Assembly: GCF_023022985.1 (NCBI RefSeq)
Contig: NZ_CP095461.1
Span: 558,001-622,000, forward strand
Source: Arthrobacter gengyunqii
GTDB lineage: Bacteria > Actinomycetota > Actinomycetes > Actinomycetales > Micrococcaceae
DNA length: 64,000 bases
Reading direction: 5' to 3'
Below are positions 26,048 to 34,976 of the stretch, one piece after another (positions within the stretch are counted from its first letter, which is position 1; each line of letters starts with the position of its first letter). A program made the translations under genes and the position numbers. A model generated the notes under the pieces. That model was given only the letters and a program-made list of their open reading frames with translations, searched no databases and was not told the origin of the DNA.

Positions 26048-26079
26048 AAAACGGCGCCTCCCGGGTGGGGAAGCGCCGT
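26048..26079 (-). terminator. Rho-independent terminator of the nucleoside/ribokinase operon
   Basis: Read on the minus strand, ACGGCGC pairs with GCGCCGT (plus positions 26073-26079 and 26051-26057), extended by TTCCC/GGGAG, and is followed by TTT (26048-26050). It starts 27 bases after the ribokinase stop. Confidence 0.75.
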
Positions 26080-26105
26080 CGTCGTTTTGCGGTGGGGACT
26101 GAGCC

Positions 26106-27020
26106 TCAGCCCACCAGCTCCGCCAGTGCCGAGTATGAGGACTGCGCACCTTCGCGGGTGGCGGCCAGTGCACCGGCTCGGGCCGCGAAGGTTGCCGCCT
26201 GCACCAGCGAATCCCCGGCAGCAAGCCGTGCAGCGGTGGCTGCGGTGAACGCATCGCCGCAGCCGGTGGTGTCCACCGCGGTGACACGGGTGGGTGCCAC
26301 GGAGACCACGCGATCCGTTCCCTGGGCTGTGCCGTCCAGCACGACGGCACCGTCCCCGCCGAGCGTGATGATGGTGCGCCGCACGCCGAGCCGTCCCAGG
26401 ACAGCGATGACCGCTTCCCAATCGGAGGCGGGATCCGCGAGACCCGTGACCAGCGCCGCTTCGTGGGTGTTGAGCAGCAGGACGTCGGTAAGCGCGAGCA
26501 GTTCGGCCGGAACCTCCCGGTACGGGGAGAGGTTCAGCAGGACCTGCGCGCCGGCGTCGTGCCCTGCGCGCGCCGCAGCGGTGACCGCGTCCAGCGGAAC
26601 CTCAAGGCTCAGCGTAAGGACGGCTGCGTCGTCGAACAGGTTCTCCGGCAGCTCAGCGCCGGTGACGGTGCCGTTGGCGCCCGGGGAAACGATGATGGTG
26701 TTTTCCCCGGCGGCGTCCACCACAATCATGGCCGTGCCGGTTGCCGTGTCCGTGCGGCGCAGGACGCGGGAGGCGTCAACGCCGGCAGCGGCCGCGGCCT
26801 TCAGCAGCAGATCCCCGTGTCCGTCGGCTCCCACGGCGCCGAACAGTCGAACATCGGCACCCAGGATGGCCGCCGCAGCAGCCTGGTTGGCGCTCTTTCC
26901 GCCGGGGACAATGACCAGTTCCGAGCCGTTGAGGGTTTCCCCGGGCTGCGGGAAACGGTCGGTGCGGACAGTCAGGTCAGCATTGAGCGACCCTACAACT
27001 ACAACTTTTCCGGCGGACAT
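26106..27020 (-). CDS. rbsK: Ribokinase
   Basis: A 304-residue PfkB-family sugar kinase that would phosphorylate ribose at O5. It has the N-terminal signature GGKSANQAAAAAILGADV with a preceding NADLTVR substrate-binding segment, and the C-terminal active site DTTGCGDAFTAATAARLAAG with the catalytic Asp. It is the last gene of a minus-strand run with two MFS transporters and a nucleoside hydrolase. Ribose released from nucleosides would therefore be returned to the pentose phosphate pathway. GGAGAAT precedes the ATG. A terminator follows. Confidence 0.9.
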   Translation of the reverse strand: MSAGKVVVVGSLNADLTVRTDRFPQPGETLNGSELVIVPGGKSANQAAAAAILGADVRLFGAVGADGHGDLLLKAAAAAGVDASRVLRRTDTATGTAMIVVDAAGENTIIVSPGANGTVTGAELPENLFDDAAVLTLSLEVPLDAVTAAARAGHDAGAQVLLNLSPYREVPAELLALTDVLLLNTHEAALVTGLADPASDWEAVIAVLGRLGVRRTIITLGGDGAVVLDGTAQGTDRVVSVAPTRVTAVDTTGCGDAFTAATAARLAAGDSLVQAATFAARAGALAATREGAQSSYSALAELVG

Positions 27021-27085
27021 GCGGGAAATTCTCCTTTGGTGGAGGGGATCAGGCGGATGGATAGGTGGGCTGGCTGACGGGCGGG

Positions 27086-28516
27086 CTAACGGGCGGCAGG
27101 CTCGGTGTCCGCGCCCACTTCAGCGTCGACGGGCTTGGGGATCAGGAAGGACGTGGCCAGAGCCAGTACCAGGATGATCAAACCGGCAATCAGGCCGCCG
27201 TAGTAACCCTCCGTCCCCGATCCGTCTGCCGAGGTGGTGGCGGTCTTCACAGCGTAGATCACGGCGAAGCTGAGCCCGGCGCCCAGGTTGAACGCACCGG
27301 CGTTCAAGCCCGGCAGGAAACCGGGGTTCTCCTTGGGGGAGAGCACAATGCCCAAGCCGTTGAGCATGATGTTGCCGATGCCGGCGTAGGTGATGCCGAT
27401 CAGCACCGAAACGCCCAGCAGTCCCAGTTTGGAATCGCTGCCGACGACCAGGAGCATCAGGGCCAGGGCCATCACGGAGCCGATCATGCCGATCCGCAGC
27501 ATCTTGCCGTATCCCCAAGTGGCCGCGAGGCGGCCGGCGATCGGGCCCATAACCAGCCCGGCAATGGCGTACGGGGTGAGGGTCCACCAAGCGGATTCCT
27601 CGGCGCCCAGGCCAAAGCCAACGACGCCGTCCTGCGCCAGGGCGGGAATGATGCCGTTCATGATGGCGAAGACGCCGGTCATGGTCAGCAGCGTGGTCAG
27701 CAGCAGCGCCCAAGTGGAACGCTGTTTGAGCAGGTGGGTGGCCACCAGCGGCTGCGCCGTCCGGTTTTCAACCTTCCAGAAAACGATGAACGCGATGGCG
27801 GAGATGACTATCAGGCCAATCACGAGCGGCCAGTTGGCGTCCGCCAGCTTACCGGCCTCGTTGAAGGCGGTCAGCAGGGTGCCCACGGAGATCACCAGGG
27901 GAACAACGCCCACCCAGTCCATCTTTTCCTTCTTCTCGGCCCGGGATTCCGGCGCCAGGAACAGCAGGAGGGCGGTGGCTACGGCGCCCACGGCGGCCAT
28001 GGCCCAGAACACCGACGCGAAGCCGTGGTTTTCGGCCAGGTAGCCGCCGGCAATCGCGTCAACGCCGGCGATGCCGCCGTTGACGGCAGTGATGACACCC
28101 ATCAGGGTGCCGTAGAGCTTGGCGTCGCGGATTTCCACGCGCAGCATGATCAGGGTCAGGGGCACCACGGGACCGGAAACACCCTGGATCAGGCGGGCGA
28201 TGAACAGGACCTCGATGGTCGGGGCCAGTGCAGCCACCACGGAGCCGATGGTGAGGACCACCAGCATGCCGGCCAGGACCTTCTTGCGGCCGATGATGTC
28301 ACCGAGCCGGGGGAGGAACAGGGAGAACAGGGCTGCCGCGGTAAAGAACGCCGTCTGGGTCAGGCCCACAGCTGCGGAGGTGGTGTTCAGCTCCTCCTCG
28401 ATCTTCACCAGGGCGGGGGAGAGCATGGAGGCGTTGAGCTGGAAGGCCACGCAGGCAGCCAGCAGGGCCGTCATCAGGGCGGCCACATTGACGCGGCGCT
28501 GGGTTGTTGCGGTCAC
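27086..28516 (-). CDS. MFS transporter, second copy (nucleoside locus)
   Basis: A 476-residue, roughly 14-helix major facilitator. It has PRLGDIIGRKKVLAGMLVVL in the loop 2-3 motif and QGVSGPVVPLTLIMLRVEI after helix 4. It is closely related along its length to the gene at 29780-31246, with near-identical N-termini (RRVNVAALMTALL). The start is a GTG overlapping the nucleoside hydrolase stop by four bases (GTGA), so translation is coupled. Nucleoside, base or ribose transport is the obvious guess from context; direction and substrate are not shown by sequence. Confidence 0.85.
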   Translation of the reverse strand: MTATTQRRVNVAALMTALLAACVAFQLNASMLSPALVKIEEELNTTSAAVGLTQTAFFTAAALFSLFLPRLGDIIGRKKVLAGMLVVLTIGSVVAALAPTIEVLFIARLIQGVSGPVVPLTLIMLRVEIRDAKLYGTLMGVITAVNGGIAGVDAIAGGYLAENHGFASVFWAMAAVGAVATALLLFLAPESRAEKKEKMDWVGVVPLVISVGTLLTAFNEAGKLADANWPLVIGLIVISAIAFIVFWKVENRTAQPLVATHLLKQRSTWALLLTTLLTMTGVFAIMNGIIPALAQDGVVGFGLGAEESAWWTLTPYAIAGLVMGPIAGRLAATWGYGKMLRIGMIGSVMALALMLLVVGSDSKLGLLGVSVLIGITYAGIGNIMLNGLGIVLSPKENPGFLPGLNAGAFNLGAGLSFAVIYAVKTATTSADGSGTEGYYGGLIAGLIILVLALATSFLIPKPVDAEVGADTEPAAR

Positions 28517-29460
28517 AGGTCTACCTCACCAATTCGCTCCAGAGCGTCGACAACCAGGTCCCAGAACTTCTGGTGATCCAGGTCAACAGCCACGGAGGTG
28601 TTGCAGTCATCGGGCGCCGGTGCACGGAAATCCGCCACCGTCATGCCCAGGGTCAGGGTGCCGGTCAGTTCGACATCCAGCGGAACACGCCGAGTGGTCA
28701 TGACCGAGGGGTCGATGACGTAGGCGACGGCGCAGGGGTCATGGACGGGCGGGAAATCAAAACCCTGATTGTCCCTATAAGCCTGACCGAAGAATTCGAG
28801 GAGTTCCCCGACAAACTTGGCCGGCTTGGTGCCCACCGCGGCGATGCGGTTGGCAACCTCGTCCGTGGCCAGAGCCTGATGCGTGAGGTCCAGTCCGACC
28901 ATGGTCAGCGGCCACTTTTCGTTGAAGACGATGTGTGCGGCTTCCGGATCAATCTTGATGTTGAACTCTGCCACTGCAGACCAGTTGCCTACGTGATAGC
29001 CGCCGCCCATCAGGACAACTTCCTTCACACGCTCGGCAAGGCGCGGTTCCTTGCGGACGGCCAGCGCAATGTTGGTCAGCCCGCCGGTGGGAACCAGAGT
29101 GACGGTGCCGGGTTCATGGGACATGACAGTGTCGATGATCAGGTCGACGGCGTGCCGCGGGTCCAGCTCGATGGTGGGCTCGGGCAGCTCGGGGCCGTCC
29201 ATGCCGGATTCCCCGTGAATGTCCGGAGCGGTTTCGATGGTGCGGACCAGGGGCCGGGGACTGCCTGCCGCGAAGGGAACACCTGTGATATTTGCAACAC
29301 GGGCAATTGCCAGCGCGTTGCGGGTCACCTTCTCCAAGGTCTGGTTTCCGACGACGGTGGTCACCGCCAGAAGCTCGATCTCCGGGCTGCCGTGTGCCAG
29401 CAGCAGGGCGACCGCATCATCATGGCCAGGATCGCAGTCCAGGATGATTTTGTGGGGCAT
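28513..29460 (-). CDS. Inosine-uridine preferring nucleoside hydrolase
   Basis: A 315-residue nucleoside N-ribohydrolase that would cleave nucleosides to free base and ribose. The calcium-binding N-terminus IILDCDPGHDDAVALLLA has the full aspartate cluster; later signatures are VTLVPTGGLTNIALAVRKEP and the C-terminal HDPCAVAYVIDPS. A longer frame to 29637 exists, but the ATG at 29460 begins at the conserved N-terminus. It is coupled to the following MFS gene by a GTGA overlap and followed by ribokinase, a complete route from nucleoside to ribose 5-phosphate. Confidence 0.92.
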   Translation of the reverse strand: MPHKIILDCDPGHDDAVALLLAHGSPEIELLAVTTVVGNQTLEKVTRNALAIARVANITGVPFAAGSPRPLVRTIETAPDIHGESGMDGPELPEPTIELDPRHAVDLIIDTVMSHEPGTVTLVPTGGLTNIALAVRKEPRLAERVKEVVLMGGGYHVGNWSAVAEFNIKIDPEAAHIVFNEKWPLTMVGLDLTHQALATDEVANRIAAVGTKPAKFVGELLEFFGQAYRDNQGFDFPPVHDPCAVAYVIDPSVMTTRRVPLDVELTGTLTLGMTVADFRAPAPDDCNTSVAVDLDHQKFWDLVVDALERIGEVDL

Positions 29461-29779
29461 TGCATCTCCGCTTCGTTGAGGTTCTCGCTGGGACCGGGGT
29501 CCCCGTGGTGCAGTGCCCCGCCTGGGCGGTCCGTTCAGCAGGCGCGGCGAAGCGGTGCGGGCGGAGGCCACGGCGGAGTGCGGCGCGTTGTGGAACGGGT
29601 TCGGGCGGTGGCCGGAAAACCGTTCAAAGGGCAGCACTTTCCCCCGAGGGGAGGGGGCACTGCATTAAAGATATCGGCGATTTTCGGCCTCTATTTCCTG
29701 ATGCTGCTCTCCCCTCCCACCGCAGCCTCCGCCGATTTGCCTGCGGTCCGGGCAGGCCCTAATCTGTGCGCTGCGGCTC
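29461..29779. other. 319-base spacer upstream of the nucleoside hydrolase gene
   Basis: No gene is credible here. It contains the 15-base motif TTAAAGATATCGGCG (29665-29679), also found upstream of the first MFS gene, and a C/G-rich inverted sequence CCCCCGAGGGGAGGGGG around 29641-29657. It probably holds the promoter of the hydrolase-MFS-ribokinase unit. Confidence 0.55.
29665..29679. promoter_or_regulatory. Candidate shared operator, copy 1
   Basis: TTAAAGATATCGGCG matches TTAACGATATCCGCG at 31319-31333 in 13 of 15 positions. One copy lies upstream of each transporter-containing unit of the nucleoside locus, suggesting a common regulator. Confidence 0.4.
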
Positions 29780-31246
29780 TTAGCGGAGCGCAGGTTCAGC
29801 GTCGGTGCGCCGTTCTGATTCTGCGGCTTCTTCAGGGGCGGCGTCTCCTTCAGCATCTCCCGGTTTGGGGATCAGGAAGGAGGAGGCCAAAGCGAGTACC
29901 AGGATGACCAGGCCGGCGATGATGCCGCCGTAGTAGCCCTCGGTACCCGATCCGTCCGCCGCGGTCGTGGCGGTTTTAGCCGCATAAATCACGGCGAAGC
30001 TCAGGCCGGCGCCCAGGTTGAACGCACCGGCGTTCAGTCCCGGCAGGAAGCCCGGGTTCTCCTTGGGGGACAGCATCACGCCCAGACCGCTGAGCATGAC
30101 GTTGCCGATGCCCGCGTAGGTGATGCCGATCAGCACCGAGACGCCCAGCAGGCCCAGCTTGGAATCGCTGCCGACAACCGGAAGCATCAGGGCCAGCGCG
30201 ATGACAGAACCGATTGTGCCGATGCGCAGCACCTTCGCATAGCCCCAGCTGCCCGCAAGGCGGCCGGCGAAGGGGCCGATAACCAATCCGGCGAGGGCAT
30301 AGGGAGTAATGGTCCACCAGGCGGAGTCCTCGGCGCCCATGCCGAAGCCAATGACGCCGTCCTGCGCCAGGGCGGGAATGATGCCGTTCATGACGGCAAA
30401 GACGCCGGTCATGGTCAGCACGGTGGTCAGCAGCAGCGCCCAGGTGGAACGCTGCTTCAGCAGACGGGTGGCTATCAGCGGCTGCTCGGTGCGGTTCTCA
30501 ACCTTCCAGAACGCGGTGAAGGCGACTCCGGAAACGATGATCAGTCCGATCACGAGGGGCCAGTTGGCGGCTCCCAGCTTGCCGGCCTCGTTGAAAGCGG
30601 TGAGCAGGGTGCCCACCGAGATCACCAGGGGAACAACACCTGCCCAGTCCATCTTTGCCTTTGTCGGCGCTGACGATTCCGGGACGACCAGGATGACCAG
30701 GACAGCGGCAAGGACCCCAACGGCGGCCATGGTCCAGAAGATTGAGGCGAAGCCGTAATTCTGCGCCAGGTAACCGCCGGCAATTGCGTCAACGCCGGCA
30801 ATGCCCCCGTTGACCGCGGCGATGACGCCCATCAAGGTGCCATAGAGCTTTGGTTCGCGGATTTCCACCCGCAGCATGATCATGGACAGCGCTACCGTGG
30901 GTCCGGAGACGCCCTGGATCAGCCGTGCGAGGAACAGCACTTCGATGCTTGGGGCCAGCGCGGCAAGCACGGAGCCGATGGTAAGAACCACCAGCATGCC
31001 GCCCAGGACCTTCTTGCGGCCGATGATGTCACCGAGGCGGGGAAGGAAAAGTGAGAAGAGCGCTGCTGCGGTGAAGAACGCGGTTTGGGTCAGGGCTACG
31101 GCCGCTGAGGTGGTGTTCAGTTCTTCTTCGATGGTGAACAGTGCGGGGGAGAGCATGGAGGCGTTCAGTTGGAACGCCATGCAGGCGGTCAGCAGCGCCG
31201 TCATCAGCGCTGCAACGTTGACGCGGCGTTTGGTTGTTTCACTCAC
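29780..31246 (-). CDS. MFS transporter, first copy (nucleoside locus)
   Basis: A 488-residue, roughly 14-helix major facilitator closely similar to the product of 27086-28516. The shared motifs are PRLGDIIGRKKVLGGMLVVL, GIAGVDAIAGGYLA and GTEGYYGGIIAGLVILVLAL. The C-terminal tail differs, being longer and more acidic (GDAEGDAAPEEAAESERR). The DNA is also visibly similar between the copies, so this looks like a duplication flanking the nucleoside hydrolase gene. It starts with GTG (MSETTKRRVNV) and has its own upstream copy of the TTAA-GATATC motif. Confidence 0.85.
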   Translation of the reverse strand: MSETTKRRVNVAALMTALLTACMAFQLNASMLSPALFTIEEELNTTSAAVALTQTAFFTAAALFSLFLPRLGDIIGRKKVLGGMLVVLTIGSVLAALAPSIEVLFLARLIQGVSGPTVALSMIMLRVEIREPKLYGTLMGVIAAVNGGIAGVDAIAGGYLAQNYGFASIFWTMAAVGVLAAVLVILVVPESSAPTKAKMDWAGVVPLVISVGTLLTAFNEAGKLGAANWPLVIGLIIVSGVAFTAFWKVENRTEQPLIATRLLKQRSTWALLLTTVLTMTGVFAVMNGIIPALAQDGVIGFGMGAEDSAWWTITPYALAGLVIGPFAGRLAGSWGYAKVLRIGTIGSVIALALMLPVVGSDSKLGLLGVSVLIGITYAGIGNVMLSGLGVMLSPKENPGFLPGLNAGAFNLGAGLSFAVIYAAKTATTAADGSGTEGYYGGIIAGLVILVLALASSFLIPKPGDAEGDAAPEEAAESERRTDAEPALR

Positions 31247-31318
31247 AGGTGTATTACGTCAATTCATTTCGGGGGGATCTTAACCGTGTCTCGGAACCTC
31301 GAAGGGGTTCGGTACCGC

Positions 31319-31333
31319 TTAACGATATCCGCG
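31319..31333. promoter_or_regulatory. Candidate shared operator, copy 2
   Basis: TTAACGATATCCGCG lies 73 bases upstream of the first MFS start; see the copy at 29665-29679. A separate near-palindrome CGGAACC-TCGAAGG-GGTTCGG (31292-31312) sits between it and the gene. Confidence 0.4.
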
Positions 31334-31460
31334 TTCGGGCACGGGTTTACCGCCGGACGGCCGTACGCGGCCCCCGGCAAGGAATAACGGCGGACCTGCA
31401 GGGGTTGCAGGAGGCAAGACTAAGTAGATGCAAAAGCATGAACTAGAGGAGGTCGCCGGT

Positions 31461-32129
31461 ATGGCGGATCGCAGAATCGTAGTCGTGACGGCGGGTTTGG
31501 GTGTTCCCTCGTCCAGCCGCATGCTTGCCGACCAGTTGGGGGAGGCTGCCCGCCGGGCGCTGGAAACTTCCGGTGGCTCCGCGTCGGTGAGCACCTTCGA
31601 ACTGCGGGAATTCGCCGTGGATATCGCCAACAACATGGTGACCGGCTACGCGCCGCCGAAGTTGGAGGCGCTCATCAATGAAGTGGTGGCCGCAGATGCT
31701 CTGGTGGCGGTGACGCCAGTCTTCACTGCGTCCATGAGCGGGCTGTTCAAATCGTTTTTCGATGTGATCGACAACACCGCCCTGGACGGAAAACCCGTGA
31801 TCCTGGGTGCCACGGGCGGCAGTTCGCGGCATTCCCTGGTGCTGGACTTCGCGATGCGCCCCATGTTCAGCTATCTGCGGACCAAACCCACGCCGACGGC
31901 GGTCTATGCGGCCCCGGAGGACTGGGGCTCAGCCGGTGATGTCGCGGCCAGACCCGCCGGCACCGCTGCACTGGATACACGGGTGCGCCGTGCGGCCTCC
32001 GAGCTCGCCGCCTTATTGGGAACCCCGGGAACCCAGGGAACCCAGGAAGCGCAGCGGCCCGCGGAGCGTCCGGATCCCATGGCTTCGCTGCCGTTTGAGC
32101 AGTTGCTCGCCCAAACCCGACGGGGATAG
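31461..32129 (+). CDS. NADPH-dependent FMN reductase (CE1759 family)
   Basis: A 222-residue flavodoxin-fold reductase that would supply reduced FMN to a partner monooxygenase or act on quinones. It has VVVTAGLGVPSSSRMLADQL near the N-terminus (phosphate loop of the flavin site) and TPVFTASMSGLFKSFFDVID near residue 95. The open frame begins at 31428, but the ATG at 31461 has AGGAGG upstream and starts at the family N-terminus. The C-terminal 30 residues are variable. No partner monooxygenase is adjacent. Confidence 0.82.
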   Translation: MADRRIVVVTAGLGVPSSSRMLADQLGEAARRALETSGGSASVSTFELREFAVDIANNMVTGYAPPKLEALINEVVAADALVAVTPVFTASMSGLFKSFFDVIDNTALDGKPVILGATGGSSRHSLVLDFAMRPMFSYLRTKPTPTAVYAAPEDWGSAGDVAARPAGTAALDTRVRRAASELAALLGTPGTQGTQEAQRPAERPDPMASLPFEQLLAQTRRG

Positions 32130-32275
32130 GGCACCTCTTCTAACGGTGTCCGGCCCGAACTAAACTCGACGAAAGCCGTCCAGACCGGGTCGGCCTATCT
32201 GGGTCCGATTACCGGAGCCCAGCCCCCGGGGACCTGCCACTGTGCCGGGAACCTCACCAGCCGCAGGAGCCGTAT

Positions 32276-33298
32276 ATGGCGAAGCATGCTGAATCCGAGT
32301 CCTCCGCCGGTTCATCCAGGAGACTGTCCGCCGTCCGCGGAGATCCGGTGCCCACGGACGATCCGTTTACACCCACCGCGCCTGCCCCCTCCATCGCCAT
32401 CCTTCCGGCTCCCACGGCCGAGCTGGTTTCAGCAGTTGCCGAGGGCGGAGGGGTTGTCGAGCCTTTGTCGGACACCACCGCCGGTATTGTGCTGGCGGAC
32501 GTCGTCGGACCAGAGGATGTGGAGCGGGCGGTGGTGGGGCGCGCGAACATCCGCTGGGCCCAGTTGCCTCTGGCCGGCGTGGATCAGTACGACGAGGTGA
32601 TGCGGGCCCACCGGGACGTCGAGTGGACCAGCGGAAAGGGCGCCTTCCGGCAACCGGTGGGGGAGTTCGCCCTTACCCTGACCCTTGCCCTCCTGCGCAG
32701 CGTTCCGGTTTTTGCGCGGGCTCATACCTGGGGTCCCCCACGGGGTACCTCGCTGCACAACCGCCGCGTGGTGCTGGTGGGTGCCGGCGGTGTGGGGGAG
32801 GAAATCCTGCGGCTCCTGAGTGCCTTTACTGAGCACGTCACTGTGGTCCGGGCGCATGACCGTCCGGTCCCGGGAGCCGAACGAACGGTCACCGATACGG
32901 GATTGGATGATGCCCTGAAAACGGCCGACGTCGTGATCCTGGCCGCTGCCATGACGAAGGGAACCAAGCATCTGATGGACGCCCGGCGGTTGGCGCTCCT
33001 GAAGGACGACGCCTTCCTCATCAATGTTGCCCGCGGCCCGTTGGTGGATACGGAAGCCCTGGTGCAGACGCTTGCCGCGGGCAAACTGGCCGGCGCTGCC
33101 CTGGACGTCACGGATCCCCAACCGCTGCCGGACGGGCATCCACTGTGGTCCGAGCCAAGGGTCCTTCTCACGCCTCACACCGCCGAGACCCCGGACATGG
33201 TGGCGCCGCTGCTGGCCGGCCGTGTGCGCGACAACGTGCGCCGGCTCGCTGCGGATCAGCCGCTGGACGGCGTCGTGGACGTTGACGCGGGGTACTGA
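32276..33298 (+). CDS. D-isomer specific 2-hydroxyacid dehydrogenase
   Basis: A 340-residue NAD(P)-dependent dehydrogenase. The Rossmann core is VVLVGAGGVGEEILRLLSAF near residue 162. The catalytic Arg is in INVARGPLVDTEALVQTL, the Glu/Asp is around ALDVTDPQPLPDGHPLW, and the catalytic His is in LLTPHTAETPDM. The first 35 residues are polar and not conserved. AGGAG precedes the ATG. It could act on glyoxylate, hydroxypyruvate or similar acids; the substrate is not evident. It converges on the cyclase-family gene with a 4-base gap. Confidence 0.85.
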   Translation: MAKHAESESSAGSSRRLSAVRGDPVPTDDPFTPTAPAPSIAILPAPTAELVSAVAEGGGVVEPLSDTTAGIVLADVVGPEDVERAVVGRANIRWAQLPLAGVDQYDEVMRAHRDVEWTSGKGAFRQPVGEFALTLTLALLRSVPVFARAHTWGPPRGTSLHNRRVVLVGAGGVGEEILRLLSAFTEHVTVVRAHDRPVPGAERTVTDTGLDDALKTADVVILAAAMTKGTKHLMDARRLALLKDDAFLINVARGPLVDTEALVQTLAAGKLAGAALDVTDPQPLPDGHPLWSEPRVLLTPHTAETPDMVAPLLAGRVRDNVRRLAADQPLDGVVDVDAGY

Positions 33299-33302
33299 CC
33301 CG

Positions 33303-34103
33303 TCACCGGCCGCGTTCCACCAGCGCCATCACTCGGGCAGGGCTTGCGGTGCCGCCGGTGATCTTCAGGGGCGCAACAACGATCAGAGCGCCGGTGGGTG
33401 GAAGCTGGGCCAGGTTCTGAAGCAGGGTGACGCCGTACTTGTTGTTGCCCAGCAGGTAATAGTGCGCGGGGAAGGGTGGATCGAAGGCTCCCGCGTTGCC
33501 GGCGTCGATTCCCACTGTCTCCACCCCCAGTCCTGCGATTCCCGTCTCTTCACCCAGCCATTTGGCGCACTTCGCAGAGATCCCAGGGGTGTGCGAGCCG
33601 GCGTCGTCCATATTGAGGAAAGCATCGGGGTCCTGGGCAAACTTGTCCCAACCGGTGCGCAGGAGCAGCCACCCGCCGTCGGGCAGCGCTCCGTGCTCGA
33701 CTTCCCAGGCCTTGATGTGCTCGATCTCGAGCACAAAGTCCGGATCCGCGGCGGCCTGGGCGCTGAAGTCGAGGACGACGGCGGGCGCCACCAGCCGGGT
33801 CAGCGGAAGTTGTGAAACGTCGTCTCCGTCGCGTCCGGTAATCCAGTGCGACGGCGCATCCACGTGCGTGCCGATGTGCTCGCCGGTATGGATGTTGTTG
33901 TGCTTCCAGAACGGGCCCGGCTCGTCGAAGGCACTGACCGCTTCCAAGCTGAAATCAATCAGGTTTACGAACGGTTCCGGGAGCTTCAAGGTGGGGGTCC
34001 CGCTGCTCAGCGGAGCCGTCAGGTCCACGATTTCCAGCGTTCCGCCGGCAACGGCGGCCAGCAGGGTATTGATCAAACCGGAATCAGTGCGGTCAAGGCT
34101 CAT
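33303..34103 (-). CDS. Cyclase family hydrolase (kynurenine formamidase-like)
   Basis: A 266-residue metal-dependent amidohydrolase of the cyclase/KynB family. The metal-binding signature GEHIGTHVDAPSHW lies near residue 51, and the fold starts with LEIVDLTAPLSSGTPTLKLP. Members hydrolyse N-formylkynurenine, isatin or cyclic amides, and the substrate here is not clear. The upstream MarR gene is on the same strand, 102 bases away, and may regulate it. Confidence 0.85.
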   Translation of the reverse strand: MSLDRTDSGLINTLLAAVAGGTLEIVDLTAPLSSGTPTLKLPEPFVNLIDFSLEAVSAFDEPGPFWKHNNIHTGEHIGTHVDAPSHWITGRDGDDVSQLPLTRLVAPAVVLDFSAQAAADPDFVLEIEHIKAWEVEHGALPDGGWLLLRTGWDKFAQDPDAFLNMDDAGSHTPGISAKCAKWLGEETGIAGLGVETVGIDAGNAGAFDPPFPAHYYLLGNNKYGVTLLQNLAQLPPTGALIVVAPLKITGGTASPARVMALVERGR

Positions 34104-34205
34104 GTTCGGGTCCTGTTCACGGGAGGAGGCTTTGCCTGAGAATACCCGTGCCTCCGAGGCGCCGTGTCATCCACGCGTCATATGGAGCACAACATGTCGG
34201 CAGAG

Positions 34206-34658
34206 TCAGGCCGATACAGGCGGGTCCTCCGCCGATCCGTCCCAGCCCAGGTTGGTCGCCATCCGCTGCAGCACTGCAACCAGGGCGCCGTATTCATCCT
34301 CGGAAACGTTCTCAGTGAGTTGTTCCCGGATGCGTTCGACGGCGCCGCGCAGGTTTTCCAGGCTGCGCCGGCCCAGATCGGTCAACTGGTACTGGCTGTC
34401 ATCCAGGGACACCCAGCCGCTTTCCCGCAGCTCTTCGATCAGTTCCGCCGAGGTGATGCTGCCCTCGACCACGGGAAAGAACGGCTTTAAAGCGTCGGAG
34501 AGCTGCTTTTCCGAGGCAGGGCCGTCCGTCAACAGGTTCATCATCTGCCATTGCCGTCTGGTGACGCCGTGCTCCTCGAAACTGGCGCCAAACTGATCAT
34601 CAACCAGTTGGTCCACAAGCTTGAGCCAGAATCCGATGGGACGTTCGTCAGTAGCCAT
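34206..34658 (-). CDS. MarR-family transcriptional regulator
   Basis: A 150-residue winged-helix regulator. It begins ATDERPIGFWLKLVDQLVDD, has the DNA-binding region EKQLSDALKPFFPVVEGSIT, and then SLDDSQYQLTDLGRRSLENL for the wing and dimer helix. Five codons upstream of the chosen ATG are also open. It lies directly upstream of the cyclase-family gene on the same strand and could control it. No obvious palindrome was found in the short spacer. Confidence 0.78.
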   Translation of the reverse strand: MATDERPIGFWLKLVDQLVDDQFGASFEEHGVTRRQWQMMNLLTDGPASEKQLSDALKPFFPVVEGSITSAELIEELRESGWVSLDDSQYQLTDLGRRSLENLRGAVERIREQLTENVSEDEYGALVAVLQRMATNLGWDGSAEDPPVSA

Positions 34659-34718
34659 CACCCCACTGTACAAAGCAATGCGGATCTGGGGAATGGCTCG
34701 GGGGACGGCGGGAAGCGG

Positions 34719-34976
34719 TTACAGCAGCGCGCGGGTTCCGCACTTTGGGCACGGGCCGGAGCGGGCCAGGTCCACGCAGACCATGCAGACCGGAAGATGG
34801 CCGTTGTCGTCACGGAGCGGGCGATTCGGCATGGTTTTCCCGCAGTAGGGGACAGGTCGTTGCGCATGGTGCATGGCCCGGCGCTTGCAGGGAGTGCAGA
34901 AGACGTGGACAAGTTCATCTTCGTCCTTGGCAGTCACGTCCAACGGACGGATGAGGGTTGATTCGGAAGTGCTCAT
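34719..34976 (-). CDS. Small cysteine-rich (zinc-ribbon-like) protein
   Basis: An 85-residue protein with four cysteine clusters: FCTPCKRR, PYCGK, PVCMVCVD and GPCPKCGTRALL. The spacing of the first and last CxxC pairs fits one or two structural zinc sites. The frame continues upstream to 35024, but the ATG at 34976 follows GGAAGG closely. I cannot assign a named family; a role in RNA or protein binding is typical of such ribbons. It stands alone between the MarR gene and the large helicase. Confidence 0.65.
   Translation of the reverse strand: MSTSESTLIRPLDVTAKDEDELVHVFCTPCKRRAMHHAQRPVPYCGKTMPNRPLRDDNGHLPVCMVCVDLARSGPCPKCGTRALL

Noticed and set aside
27065..28576. 503-codon open frame on the plus strand
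   Set aside because: It is antisense to the MFS gene, with a Gly/His/Gln-rich translation and no domain.
29461..29637. 59-residue N-terminal extension of the nucleoside hydrolase
   Set aside because: It is Arg/Pro/Ser-rich and not family-like; the ATG at 29460 starts exactly at the conserved calcium-binding segment.
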